Source of the DNA: Coniochaeta sp. PMI_546
Lineage: Eukaryota; Ascomycota; Sordariomycetes; Coniochaetales; Coniochaetaceae
Direction of reading: 5' to 3'
Length of the DNA: 64,000 nucleotides
Assembly: GCA_021432605.1 (NCBI GenBank)
Contig: MU271144.1
Coordinates: forward strand, 3,344,606-3,408,605
The notes beneath the pieces were generated by a model that saw nothing but the letters and a program-made list of their open reading frames with translations, made no database searches and had not been told where the DNA came from. Shown piece by piece: positions 47,565 through 58,735 of this stretch (the stretch's first letter is position 1; each line of letters begins with the position of its first letter). A program made the position numbers and the translations under genes.

Positions 47565-49074
47565 ATGTCGGTCAATTCTGCGACTTCGGACCCCGCCCAG
47601 AAGGTCGCTTCACATGGCACCGCCAGCGTCGGAGGCCACGAGATTGGATACCCTCACGGCCACCTTGGACATCTGAGCGCTGACGAAGAGAACGCCTTTC
47701 GGAACTTTAAGCTCTTCCTCCAGGAGAAAGGCCTGTACAACCCGGGCCCTCCGGCTTCGCACGACGACCAGACGCTCATGTAAGTACCGTCGATGTCGCG
47801 GCTCTCTTTGGGCTGTCTTTTGCACTCATTGATTGCTGATTCCCTCCGCGCTTCGTTGCAGTCGTTTTCTCCGCGCCCGTCGATGGGTTGTGCAAGATGC
47901 ATACAAACAGTTCAGCGAGACCGAAGAATGGCGAACAGCAAACCACCTCGACGTACTGTACGACACGATAGATATCGATGCATACGAACAGACACGAAGA
48001 CTGGTGGGCACACCTGACAGCCAAAGCAAGCTATGATTCAAACTCTGACCCCCATGGCCGTTATAGTACCCCCAATGGACCGGCAGGAGAGACAAGAGGG
48101 GCATTCCCCTGTACCTCTTTGAGATCCGACACCTCGACTCCAAGACCGTCTCTACCTACGAGAAGTCGGCAGCCAATTCATTCACGAGCAAGGCCGAGAC
48201 CGACGGCAACACCCCCCCGAAGCTCCTGCGCCTCTTCGCCCTGTACGAGAATCTCACCAGATTCGCCCAGCCGCTATGCACCAACCTCCCCGATCGACCG
48301 CACCTCGAGACCCCAATCACCCTTAGCACGAATATCGTCGACGTCTCAGGCGTCAGCCTGCGCCAGTTCTGGAACTTGAAGGCGCACATGCAGGCCGCCA
48401 GCACGCTGGCCACAGCCCACTACCCAGAGACCCTCGACCGCATCTTCATCATCGGCGCGCCCATGTTCTTCAGCACGGTCTGGGGCTGGATCAAGCGCTG
48501 GTTCGACCCCATCACCGTCTCCAAGATATTCATCCTGGGCTCGCACGAGGTGAAGTCGACGTTGGAGTCGTTTGTCGACCTGAAGAACATCCCGAAGCAG
48601 TACGGCGGCGAGCTAGAGTTCAACTGGGGCGAGATGCCGAATCTTGACCCAATCATTCACGAGACGGTGACGTGGGAGAATGGGCACACCGCCTTTCCCA
48701 AGGGGCCCATGTACTGGAGACCCATAGGGGATGGCGAGACGCTAGAATGTGTGGCGATTGGGACGGCCGGCCCCAACCACGAGCCGCGTCTTGAACGGGT
48801 GTGCACGATGCCGAGGCTTTTCAAGCCTCTGTCGGAGGAAACACCAGCTCCGGCGGCTGGCGAGGAGGCGGGTGACAAGCCGGCTGTGACGACGGGAGTT
48901 GAGACGGCGGATGCGCCTGCTACCTCAACCAATTCGGACGCCACCTCCAGCACGGTCGTTGACGGCGTTCAGAAACTGTCCATCAACGGCGCTTCGGAGA
49001 ACAACGAACCGGTCGATCTTTCGGAGAAGAGAGCGCAAGATGATGCGCAGGCAGTCCAGACGACTGTTGCATGA
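47565..49074 (+). CDS. Sec14-like CRAL-TRIO lipid transfer protein
   Basis: Phosphatidylinositol/lipid transfer protein of the Sec14 superfamily, acting at membranes of the secretory pathway. Exons 47565..47779, 47862..48003 and 48067..49074 give 454 residues. The introns are GTAAGT...TTGCAG (82 nt) and GTGGGC...TATAG (63 nt). The CRAL-TRIO N-terminal helices are at about 45-100 (RFLRARRWVVQDAYKQF). The lipid-binding domain is at about 120-320, with RRDKRGIPLYLFEIRHLD, HYPETLDRIFIIGAP, the gate helix region WGWIKRWFDPITVSKIFIL and PKQYGGELEF. The last roughly 90 residues are Ala/Thr/Glu-rich and disordered, longer than yeast Sec14 (304 residues). The second and third exons read only when spliced; the unspliced frame stops at once. 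Lipid specificity is unknown. Confidence 0.92.
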
Positions 49075-49529
49075 ATGTTGATAGAGGCACAAGATGGCGT
49101 CTCATTTTAGATGTTGATCCATGTTTCTTCTCAGGCGCTCGGCGGGTTTACCTTCTTCACATATACAGACGTTGCTGTTTGGCGATATGCATTGTTGATT
49201 CAGGCGCGTTGTAGCTTTCAATACTAGTTGGGGCAAACTGACGCTAGCTCGTGGTCTAATGCCCCCCCCCTTTCTACTATTCTCTAATGATGTTCTAATG
49301 CTATTCCAAGTGGTATCGTCTCTATGTCTGAGATGTCGCTAGCTCGTCAGATCTATTTCTCACACCTTGCCATTCCACAGCGCCTTGCAACCACGACAGA
49401 AGCAATAGGATATCCCGAAACTCACTCGCAACTCAGTTGCCCGGCGGGGAAAGAAGAAAGAAAACAAACCATGACAAAACAGCGCAAAAAGGATGGTCTT
49501 GCCTACATTCAGGCAACATCAGGGATTGA
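49075..49529. other. Intergenic, with Pol III terminator candidate
   Basis: 3' flank of the Sec14-like gene. AAAAA at 49486-49490 is TTTTT on the minus strand, about 40 nt beyond the tRNA 3' end, and may be the Pol III terminator. A C9 run is found near 49262. Confidence 0.4.
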
Positions 49530-49615
49530 GCCCGATGCGGGGGTCGAACCCGCAACCTTGAGATCGCGCGGCTGCCCGTAAGAGTCTCACGCTCTACCGA
49601 TTGAGCTAACCGGGC
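49530..49615 (-). tRNA. tRNA-Lys (anticodon CTT), with intron
   Basis: 86 nt on the minus strand. The acceptor stem GCCCGGT/ATCGGGC pairs over 7 bp with one G-T. The D-arm (TAGCTCAATCGGTAGAGC) contains the A-box. The anticodon stem TGAGA/TCTCA encloses a loop CTCTTA + A, giving anticodon CTT for Lys. The T-arm GCGGG TTCGACC CCCGC contains the B-box. A 14-nt intron (CGGGCAGCCGCGCG) sits one base after the anticodon, the canonical eukaryotic position. CCA is not encoded. Removing the intron gives a standard 72-nt tRNA. Confidence 0.95.
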
Positions 49616-49812
49616 CTTAGAGCTGTTTGTTGTGGATCGCTGTGTCGAGGGGACGGTATCCTGACTCATGTTCGCCTGCGAGTGCGAAGGCCCGCCGGAA
49701 TAGTTGCCCATGAGGGAATCCTAACTCGCGATAGGAACATGTTTCGCGTTGATGAGCTGTCGCGGCCCCTGGAGCAAACGCCCACAGCGAGTGGAGTCCT
49801 GACCAATATTCA

Positions 49813-50496
49813 TCATCTGATCCCCCTCCTAGCCCTCCACTCCCGCACCCCATTCTCAACCTCTCTCCACGAAACCCCGTCGCGGACAAGATACATCGTG
49901 ACCCCCAACGTCTCAGTATCCCGATTTCGACTCTCGTCGTCAAAGAACAGAATGTCCTCGTACCGCACGCCATTTTTCTTGACCAAGGCCTCCATATGCC
50001 GTATCTTGCTGCTGGGATAGATCTCCAGCCCGCCATCAAACAGATCCAGCGCCCGCTTCGGCTTGAATTTGTCCGACTTCTTCTTGCCCTCTTCAGCGTC
50101 CTGCTGGCTCGGGGGGCCGACGTACAGGATCTTGAGCATCTCGCGCGCCAGGTCTGGTGCATGCGTGCGGCTTGCCACGCCGACACGGGTCTTTGATGTA
50201 AGGCTGAGGGCGTAGAGGATGTGTGGCACGTCGGAGTAGAACTTGAAGGTGTCGCCTGTGCGGTCTGTTGCCGCCGTGGTGTATGACGAGGACGAGACTG
50301 CTTTGATGGGTGGTGTCACGTGGGTGTCGACCCAGAAGGGCCAGAGGGTGTAGTCCAGGTCGAAGACGAAGAGGCTTGGGAGGGGGAGGCCATCGGTCAG
50401 GATGGTTGGGAGGGATGCGCCAGACGATGTTGTCGACGAGGTTGTGGTGGCGGTTGTTGACACGGAGCCGGTGGTTTTGGATATTTTCTTTGGCAT
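49813..50496 (-). CDS. MDP-1 type HAD phosphatase
   Basis: Magnesium-dependent phosphatase-1 family, a HAD-superfamily enzyme reported to act on phosphotyrosine and sugar or protein phosphates in the cytosol. 227 residues, single exon. The nucleophile motif is DLDYTLWPFW (Asp46, with Asp48 as acid/base). The Thr/Ser of motif II lies in VGVASRTH, and the acidic motif IV is ILFFDDESRN. SKIRHMEALVKKNGVRYEDI precedes motif IV as in family members. The first 30 residues are Ser/Thr-rich and probably disordered. An insertion (about 125-145, rich in Gln, Glu, Lys) lengthens it compared with the roughly 165-residue animal enzyme. It is divergent from the dioxygenase gene across 1.1 kb. The physiological substrate is unknown. 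Confidence 0.92.
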   Translation of the reverse strand: MPKKISKTTGSVSTTATTTSSTTSSGASLPTILTDGLPLPSLFVFDLDYTLWPFWVDTHVTPPIKAVSSSSYTTAATDRTGDTFKFYSDVPHILYALSLTSKTRVGVASRTHAPDLAREMLKILYVGPPSQQDAEEGKKKSDKFKPKRALDLFDGGLEIYPSSKIRHMEALVKKNGVRYEDILFFDDESRNRDTETLGVTMYLVRDGVSWREVENGVREWRARRGIR

Positions 50497-51581
50497 GGTG
50501 AGATAATCCTCGTACGCTATGCTGGGGAGGGCTTACGAGGGGCGACGGCTTGCGCAAACCTCGTATGCAGTACGGTGTTGAGGTTTGGACTGAGATGTCG
50601 TCGAAATTAGCACGGCTTGGAGCTGACTTCGTCAAAATGTTTGGTTCTGGAAGGAGCTGAGACGAGCGAGGCGCTCAAAGGAAGTTGCCCCGCTGACGTC
50701 GTCTTGCGCCCCTGGTCGTGCCTACCGCATCAGCTACCATAATAGGACGTTCGAACCACATCTGGCTGTGCAAAATGGCGGGGTCATTGTGGCGTCAAGA
50801 CGTCCTGCCGCAGGATTGCCCAGGGTACCTTCGGTCAGGTACTGTACCTTAGCTTCCCCAGATTTTCTTCCGGACTCCGAAATCTCAGGTACAGGTGCAG
50901 TGTAATCCGACGACAATGCTGTTCGACGCTGGAAATAGACCTCCGACCCCTTGAATGGCCGACACACCTATGAGAGCTGGTAGTCCTTAGTACAGAAATC
51001 TAGCTCTTCGGATTTCACCTCCCGCTGCTGCTAAACAGTGCGAATCTGCTGCTGACTGTCAGGGCTTACAATATCCCCTGGGACGATGCCCTGCCGTGGT
51101 GCCGTCCTCACCTCAGCCAGGATTCAACCGGGCAAATGGCAATCAACCCGCAATTAGACCGACGGTCACAAACAAAGGGGCAAGATTGCTACAAGTGTAA
51201 ATGCCGCTACCTGAATCAGGCGTTATTTCTAACTGCCGTCCCTACTCCTTGACGGGTCATTACCCCGATTTACCCCACCGGATTCCCCGCGCATCTGGGT
51301 CCCTTGGGGACAATCGACGGCCTCCAAGGTATTTCTTGGCATCTCACGTTGTCGGAGTCTGATAAAGGCCCGGAAGACTACCCGTCTTCGAAGACTGCGG
51401 CCGTCGCTTTTTCTACTCTCGGCCTCCTCTTGTGGTGCTTCTCGAGTATAACCTCTTCTGTCCTCCCAAAGGTCACAGGCAGCTGATTGATCAATCAAGT
51501 AATCTTTCCCTATTCAATTCCACTCACAGTACCCCATTAACGTCGTTCATAGCGAGAACCCCCTTTGCAGATATAGCAGCC
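50497..51581. other. Divergent promoter region, 1.1 kb
   Basis: Between the MDP-1 gene (-) and the dioxygenase gene (+). No gene supported. A GTACC-rich patch occurs near 50825-50850 (AGGGTACC, GGTACTGTACC). Confidence 0.45.
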
Positions 51582-52867
51582 ATGACGGTCGAAGACCACA
51601 CCATCACCCCGGTCTTCTTCACCCCACCGGCGAAGAAGATTCAGCTCGTACGCATAGCACATGTGTACTACAAGCACGCCGATATCGACAAGGCAAAGGA
51701 GTTCATGGACGATTTCGGCTTCTATGCAGCAAAACAAGTAGGAGAGCGCCTGTACTACCGCGGATATGGCACCGAGCCGTTCGTCATCTGCATAGAGAAG
51801 GCCGACAAGAACGAGTTCGGCGGTGCTGCCTTTGTTGTGGAGTCTGAGGAGGACCTTCACAATGCTGCCAAGATCCTCCCAGCAGAGACCAAGCCAACGG
51901 AGGTCTACGAGTTGAAGGATGCCCCGGGCGGCGGCAAGTGTGTGACATTCTATGATCCGGTGGATGGATTTCCATTCCACCTCGTCTACGGACAGACCCC
52001 GGTCGAGCGCATGGATCCGCACTTCCCTGAGGTCAAGATCAACTTCGTAAGTGGCGTCCTTACTCTGTTCCATGAGGGAACTGCACCAACCCGGCGAGAC
52101 ATGAACACGCTTGTAGACAATTCGATACTTACTATGAGTAGCCCACAGTGAAGGAACGCCCCAAGAACACTTTCCGCCGCTTCGAGAAGAGACCAGCACC
52201 AGTCCATAAGCTCGGGCATTTCGGCATGTGTGTTACGAACTATGCCAAATGCTACGAATTTTACAGCACATTCTTCAACTTCTATCCCAGCGAGGTGAGA
52301 ATTACGTCATACCACTATCACAGATTAAGCATTACAGCTGACACGGGTGATAGCTGGTTCATAATGACAAGGGCGTGGACGTAACCGTTTTCTTCAGACT
52401 CAATCGCGGGGAGGAGCTCGTGGACCACCACTGCTTTTTCTTCTTCGAAGGGCCAAGGGCGCCTCACGTACATCACTCATCGTTTGAGACGCACGACTAC
52501 GACGCACAGGTGCTGGGCCACGACTGGCTCCGGCATAAGGGCTGGGAGAACTGCTGGGGTGTCGGAAGGCATATCATGGGCAGCCAGATCTTCGACTATT
52601 GGTCAGTTACATGTGACTTGTGAGAGTTGCTGGTTCTGCTAGTCAGATTGCTAATGCGCAACAGGTTTGATCCCGCGGGATTCATCCTCGAGCACTACGT
52701 TGACGGAGATTTGCTGGACATGAGCGAGCCGATCCACAAGAACCCGGCCTCGCCTGACAATCTGCATGTGTGGGGTGAGTTGGTCTACTTTGGTATCTAT
52801 GTTTTGAAGTGTACTGGAAACTGACAAACCTCTAGGTCCTGACCTCCCGCCAACTTTCCTGACATAG
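51582..52867 (+). CDS. Extradiol-type ring-cleaving dioxygenase (VOC fold)
   Basis: Type I extradiol dioxygenase or close relative: two vicinal-oxygen-chelate domains, with the C-terminal one binding Fe(II). Exons 51582..52046, 52142..52294, 52354..52601, 52665..52774 and 52836..52867 give 335 residues; introns are 59-95 nt. Probable metal ligands are His181 (KLGHFGMC), His247 (PHVHHSSFE) and Glu298 (FILEHYVDGD). Their spacings, 66 and 51, match the 2-His-1-carboxylate set of bacterial biphenyl or catechol dioxygenases. His177 and His253 are nearby alternatives. The N-terminal VOC domain (about 20-135) opens with RIAHVYYKHADIDKAKEF. A longer in-frame start at 51432 exists, but the added sequence looks like leader. 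No other catabolic gene is adjacent, so the substrate (a catechol-like ring) is inference. Confidence 0.85.
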
Positions 52868-53553
52868 ATTTGTCCATGTTCGGTAGTACCAAGGCGTAAA
52901 GAGATGTGATAAGCTGACATGAGCACATGACTTTGGAAAAAAGCAAAATGTATAACAGAAATCGTGAACGAGTATAACGATTGTATGGTTCAATGTTACA
53001 TTAAAGTCCTCTTGGTGTGTCCAACCTTTGAGCCAGCACCCTTTTGAATATGCGGTCAGATACGGCGGCATAGCCATCGTAACCCCGGCTCTATGGACCT
53101 GTATGAGCTATGCGTCCATGACTTGGTAACAAACTTTATTTCACTTGCGTGGAATAGCTGCTGGCATCCACAGCCATAGCGTTACTAGGACTGGCCAATG
53201 CTGTCGTGGAATACAGGCTGTCCCATCGTTGCCACTTCGGTTCGAATACTGTCGTTTCGTGATTCAGTCCCTATGGCTTTGTCATAGATATAGTGTACAT
53301 ATTGTGGTATCACTGTTGACCTTGTATGCCATACGGAGCTGACACAAAGTCTGAAGTTCATGCCCGCATAGATCAGCAAACGATGTTATTATGACAGCAA
53401 AGGACGAGATTGATATCGCCAAATCGATGATAGGCGTTCAATTGATCAGCCCATTTGCCAATCAGCCGATGCTTCGTTCTATCGGTAAATCATCAAATTG
53501 AGGAGCCTATTCACCCGTCTCTTACACGTTCACGTACATTCGTCATACTCAGC
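52868..53553. other. Intergenic, 0.69 kb
   Basis: Convergent 3' flanks of the dioxygenase and subtilase genes. No gene supported. Confidence 0.5.
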
Positions 53554-56500
53554 TTACTCCTCCCTCATCAGCTCATCAGCCAATTCACGCATAAGCAGGA
53601 TCCATCGATCCTTGGTCTCCTTCTCCGACTTCTTGAGCGTGTTGTTCTTCCTCAGTCCAAAGCGGTTCCAGACTAGGATATACTTGTGCTCGCTGGCCTT
53701 GTCCAGCCCAATCCGCTGCAGGGCCTCCTTCATCCGCTCGTGCTTCTTCAGCGCCAGATACTCCTGGAAATACTGAGCCTCCTCTTTCTGGTTGCCGTCC
53801 GCCTTAACCACGCCGCCGAGTTGCACACAGTACAACACGATAGCGGCTAGGCCCGACGCGAGCGCCGTGGCCACGGAGGAGCCCGTCAGAGGTGTGAATT
53901 TGGTGACGTTTCGGTCGTCGTGGCGCTCCAGGACGACTTGGTGACCGGGCATGATGAAGTCGACGGCCGACTGGTCGCCTACCCACTTGTATGCCGCACC
54001 TGAGGCTTCGGCGGCGCCGATCTTGAAGATCTTCTTGGTTCCGCTCGCGGCTGGGTAGGTTCTGTCCCTGTAGGCGCCCTGGTCTGTTGCCGCACAAAAC
54101 ATCAAGATGTCCTTGCTTGCAGCCAGTTCAATGGCTTTTTCTAGCTCGTCGATGTCCGACTTGTTGAGTTCCGTCCGCTCAATTGTCCAAGACATTGAGA
54201 TGATATCGACGCCTTTGTCAATGGCGGCGCGGACGGCCTGCGAGCTTGTCAGATACCGCTGTGTATGAGCTCTAGTGTCAAATATACAGGTGACTCACCT
54301 TAGCCGCACTCTTAGCTGTGATGGTTCGGCCGCCCGATGCGTCCAGTTTGTCGTCCAGTTTCAGCACAAATAGCTTCACGTTGGGGCATAGCTTGCAAAT
54401 CAAGCCCGCCATGGCTGTGCCATGGCCGCCGCTCGACACGTAGTACGGCTGGTTTAGGTTCTGATCTTCGTTGCGATGACAGAAACTCCGTCCACCAATG
54501 ACGCGTGACTGAACGCTCGCCTCATTAATATCGACTCCGTCGTCGACAACCGCCACCAACACAGGCCGCGGAAGTGTGTAGGGTGGATCCGCATTTCTCT
54601 CGGCTGTCAACAGGAAATCCGAGAATTCCTCCATTGTAGCTATCCATTTGTGGCGCATGTAGGGGTCGTTGACCTCGTTCGGGGCGGCAGCGGTGGACTC
54701 TCCTGGAGCGCCCCTAATGCCATCGATGCGAACCTTGATCTGGTTCTCTGATCGCTCAGGGGCACCCTCAATACGCTGCTTGAAGGCAGTAGTGTACTGG
54801 GCGATCCTTTGGCGGGATTCAAGACCCTGTTTTGCAATCAGACTGTTATGTTCATTGTCAAACAGCACCACGAAGGGGGGGAACTAACCTGGTATGGGTG
54901 CAAGTGTATGGTTTCCAGCTTCTTGAGCTGCCTGAGCCCGTCAAGCTCGCTCCATCCGCGAAGTACAGTATGGTTGCCGCCCCAGTACAGGTGGATCTCC
55001 CGCACATCCGGAGCCACTTTCTTGATGACTTCTGGAGAGATATCCATCTTTCTCCAGTCCCAAATCTCCACACCCACGCCATCTAGGCACTCCTCAATGG
55101 CCTCGTCATGGTGAGCTGGCTCCTGTAGGTCATCAACTATAACCTTCAAGATCGTTTTGACTTTCTTCTGTTTGTCATCCTTCAGCCAGCTGAAGATCAG
55201 CTTCAGGTCGCTGCGACCCTTGGCGTCTGGCTTCGGCGGTGGCCTGTTTCCCTTGACGACCACCGGTTTGCCCTCTATCCGGACCTGAGGTATCGCTACA
55301 TACTGCAGAATATCTTCAAATTCCAGGTGTCGCAGACTGTCCTGCATCCGGGTCTGACTGAGGCTGGGGCTACAGCCGAAGAGGTCGAAATAGATTTGAC
55401 GGTCTACCAGATGGTGTTAGTTCTGCACTTGAAGTCTATCGTCGACTAACATGTTGCTGTGTCTAAGTTGTAGAACAAGGGGGAGCTTACCTTGCTGGAC
55501 TCCGTACAAGAACTCGATAGCATCGTCGTGGTTCTTTGTCCGCAAGCAGTACAGCTTCAGATACTTCTTGATATTCCTGGCGCTCTCTTCGGTAGGCACG
55601 ATCTTGGATACTCTCGACTTCTTCTTACCGTCCGAACTCTTCTTGGTTCTGGTACCGGACACCTTGCCATTGACGTCTGGTGCATTCTTGTCGCTTTTGC
55701 TTTCCAGCTTACTTCCAGTCTTGGTCTTAGACAGCTGGCCCGGCTTCGGAGCGGCGTCACCAGCGGCTGTTTTTGGGGCCGCCGACCCGAACTTTCCTGT
55801 TGGCGCTGCCTCGCTCTTGTTGGGCATCTTTGATCCAAGCTGGGAAGGCATCTGTTCCGCGGCAGTCTGCTGTCTTGGCCTGATTGGGGCTGCCTCTCTC
55901 AAGCTTTTGGCGTTCTGCTGGCCATTCGCCGATGAGCCTGCGTCCTTCTTCTCAAGCATCTTCTTTTTCGCATCTCTTGCAGCCTTTTCCATGCCTTCTT
56001 GATACGTGAGCTCGTGGTACCTATAGGCGGACAATAGGCCCATCTCCCTGTGCTCGTAGGTCTGGTCCATGGCCTGGGGACATCTCTCTACAATGCTCTT
56101 GACGATACCTAGTTGGGTATCGTCAGACCTCAGATAGTCGACAGCCAGATGGAGTGGAGTAAGTCCGCTCTCGTCCTTGGCACAGAGGGTCTCGGGGCTT
56201 GACTTGTCAATCATCAAGGTGATCAATTCGGCGTTGGTCGATATCTTCAGCTGAAGAGCCTTTTGTAGGGAGTTTGTTCGCTTAGACGGAAGTTTGATAA
56301 CACTGTCGATGTCCGGGTGCGCCTCGCACATTGCCTTGGCCAGTTTATGATCTTTGGTAGCTATGGCACAATACAGCGGCGTCTTATCGTCGGCATCCTG
56401 TTGCGCCAGCAGGTCCCCTTCAGGCCACGAAGTCGTAATGAGAGCCTTGACAAGTTTTTTGGTCTTCTTGTACCAGTCCTTCGAGCCGGCGGACTCAGCC

Positions 56501-56820
56501 AGTAGATGCAGCAGGTTTTGGTTCTTGCTCGTTCTCTTCCCCAAGATATTCTCGTGCTCTGCAAGAAAAGCATCGAGGTTGGCTTGATTGTCGAGCGTCA
56601 GCTCGTTGTCCTTGATCTTCCTGATGAAGCGGTCGAAAGTGTCTCCTAGATCCTCTTCTTCGTCATCGGACCCAGATTCACTATTATTGACCTCATCTGC
56701 CGACTCTTCCCCGTCGTCGTCGGAGACGTCGGCCACACCGCGAGACGAAGCCTCCTCCGGGCTCATGATTCGTGTGGGCGAAGAGTTGTTTGAAGCAAGT
56801 TTTGTTGCCGTGGCATGCAC
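53554..56820 (-). CDS. Intracellular ankyrin-subtilisin (S8) protease
   Basis: 1018-residue protein from exons 56820..55491, 55403..54889, 54826..54299 and 54237..53554; introns are 87, 62 and 61 nt, all in frame. The N-terminus is acidic with no signal or pro-peptide. Degenerate ankyrin repeats lie at about 90-280 (DKTPLYCAIA, SGLTPLHLAVDY). A Lys/Ala/Gln/Pro-rich linker follows (about 290-410), then a conserved alpha/beta region (about 410-615), and the subtilase domain from about 690. Triad: Asp710 (VAVVDDGVD), His750 (GGHGTAMAG) and Ser912 (TGSSVATALASG). The oxyanion position, normally Asn in AAGN, reads AATD (Asp843). DIISMSW and the Pro-containing GxYPAASG-like loop are typical. Met19 (56766) is an alternative start. 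Fungal subtilases of this intracellular, repeat-bearing kind act in cell-death and allorecognition systems; here that role is inferred. Confidence 0.88.
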
Positions 56821-57808
56821 CGCCTTGTTCAGGGTGTACAGTATACAGACGTATAAGTCGGACAGCAGAACAAAACGACAGAGTTACGAACTTGGCGATA
56901 CGTTGCGATAAAGTGTCAGTTTGGCTGGAGAGCTCAGCACAGGCGGGAAAGGGTCCCGACTAAGGCTTCTGGCCCCCACCACACCCATAACGGCTGGCAC
57001 CCACACCGTTGGTGCTCCTGGTGCTCCATGGTGCATCCATGATCATTCTTGCAACTCGCTACTGTGGTACACATAACTCCGCAGTTCCCGCAATCCCTTG
57101 ATCCATGTCACGCCCCGGCCCGCAGGATCCAGGACCCTGTTCAGCCCCGCTGGGGACGCTGGGAATTTGGAGCGAGAAGCCCTCGACACGATGGACACGA
57201 ACCACCGTATGTATCGTAGTAGCGCATAATTTCCGTGCTGACTGCATGAACAACTCTGTGACTGGTCCTCTGCAGCCTGGAGCCTGCAGCACACTGCTGA
57301 CTGCATAAAGCGCGAAGCTGATCAATCCGTCCAACTGGCCGTGGTGAAGTAAGCCTGAAGCCTGGTAGTAACCAAAAGAGATGACGAGTTACTTTAACAG
57401 CAACCTTTTAACAATGATACGTAGAGCTTGAATACGAATGAAGGTTTGCAGTGTAAGAACGACAAATTTGTTGATTGCGTGCTGAATACAGAAAGGGCCT
57501 AGCGTATATCGCAAGCTGTGGAGAAAGGTACGAGTAACGTGTACACGTACACTACATGATCGCTGCCGAATTTTCAAAATGGACATTGCAACGCTTGGCC
57601 CCCATAAGCTCTACCTTACCACAGTCCTCTCCCTGACCAGTCGTACCATACATCCTCAGGTTCAAAAAGAGAGTGCAATAGTGGCCGCAGAGTTGCCCGG
57701 TCACCCAATCAAGTCATCCGGCCGATAAGTCGTCTCATCCTTCCGTCTTCTCATCTTCTCGTCGTCTCGTTGTCGTCTTGTCGTCTCCTAGTCGCCTGAT
57801 CGTGCCCG
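56821..57808. other. Spacer between protease and small partner gene
   Basis: About 990 bp between two minus-strand genes. It holds the protease promoter and the 3' flank of the 57809 gene. No gene supported. Confidence 0.5.
57729..57794. repeat. Imperfect GTC/TCT simple repeat
   Basis: A run of imperfect GTCGTCTC / TCTTCTC units, pyrimidine-rich on the plus strand and purine-rich on the minus strand. It lies immediately downstream of the minus-strand gene ending at 57809. Related TCGTCT words recur at about 59160-59220 before the NLR gene. Confidence 0.6.
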
Positions 57809-58735
57809 CTATTTCTCAGAAGGGTTCGTAAATGTGACCAGGTTTAGCTCCTGAAGGTCGATTTCTCCGAGATTGTCCGTGTCGTATTTCCGCAACTTGT
57901 TTGTCGGTGGCATGCTCGGATCGTAGATGATCGGATCATCTATAGGCGTTTTGCCGAAGAGACTGGCAAAGCGGCTGACCATATCCGCCGAGACCTTGAT
58001 GTCGAAGCTGCTCTCAAACTCACTGTCATCTTCACGCTTGAGTAGGACAGCCGTCCGGAAGAATGCGGGCACTCCAGTGTGGGTGGACTTGTTCTCCATC
58101 AAGGTCCAAGAGACCGCATTAGGCGCACCGTAATTGCGACCTTTCGTGTCGATGGTTCCGACAATGGTTGTGGCATCCGTCGTCTCGCGGCTTATGGTCT
58201 TCTCCCACTTGACCGTTCCTCCCAGTTCGGCTCCAAACTGTGCTGCGCCCAGTTTGCCTTCCGCGCTGTTGGTAGTAGACTCTGTCTGCTTCGTCTGCAC
58301 CAGTGTCATTCTGCCCTTGGGAGCAATCTTGAGGACCTCGGGCTCGCTGCCGCCATTTCTCGGGGAGAAGAGAAATTTGGCATCGACAGAGATGATGCGC
58401 CTTCCAGGCTTGCGCGGATCAAACTGGAACTCGTAGATAATGAGCGTGGCCGGTTCCTCGCCGTCCTTCAGATATCCGTGGATGACATCTTTGCCAACAC
58501 ATCGAACATCAATCGCTCCTTTTCTTTCCGTGATGTTGTTTCGCTGTTGCGGTCTGGCAGGGTCATTCTGGAACCTGAAGCCGCTGCCATCGTCACCACC
58601 CTCCTCGAGCCCGACTTCGAACCCGAATAGGCCCTCGTCAACCTCCAGTTCACCAAGGCTACTGTCGGTGTTGTTGTCCGTCATCTGAGCGTTTGTCAAG
58701 ACCGACTTAGACCAAGTGTTTGGCAAGATGTTCAC
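57809..58735 (-). CDS. Unknown 308-residue protein, beta-rich, EF-hand-like C-terminus
   Basis: Single-exon protein of no family I can name. Residues 1-70 are acidic and Asn/Gln/Gly-rich, including EGLFGFEVGLEEGGDDG. Residues 70-250 look like alternating beta strands (PATLIIYEFQFD, RRIISVDAKFLFS, VSWTLMEN, RTAVLLKR), with no signal peptide or long hydrophobic helix. Near the C-terminus, DTDNLGEIDLQE (about residues 284-295) fits a 12-residue EF-hand loop at positions 1, 3, 6, 8 and 12, with Leu at position 5 where a ligand is expected; it may be coincidental. It lies 990 bp upstream of, and collinear with, the ankyrin-subtilase, and head-to-head with the NLR-like gene. That context suggests a substrate or effector in the same pathway, but the sequence alone proves no function. 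Met18 is a possible alternative start. Confidence 0.75.
   Translation of the reverse strand: MNILPNTWSKSVLTNAQMTDNNTDSSLGELEVDEGLFGFEVGLEEGGDDGSGFRFQNDPARPQQRNNITERKGAIDVRCVGKDVIHGYLKDGEEPATLIIYEFQFDPRKPGRRIISVDAKFLFSPRNGGSEPEVLKIAPKGRMTLVQTKQTESTTNSAEGKLGAAQFGAELGGTVKWEKTISRETTDATTIVGTIDTKGRNYGAPNAVSWTLMENKSTHTGVPAFFRTAVLLKREDDSEFESSFDIKVSADMVSRFASLFGKTPIDDPIIYDPSMPPTNKLRKYDTDNLGEIDLQELNLVTFTNPSEK

Noticed and set aside
54237-54298. Earlier acceptor for the last subtilase exon, adding RYLTSSQ
   Set aside because: Both acceptors keep frame, but the later one restores the family sequence leading into DIISMSW and leaves a branch-like CTGAC at a normal distance.
57809-58735. Calling this protein a gasdermin outright
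   Set aside because: Only genomic context and beta-rich character point that way. I could not identify a diagnostic motif, so it stays a hypothesis.
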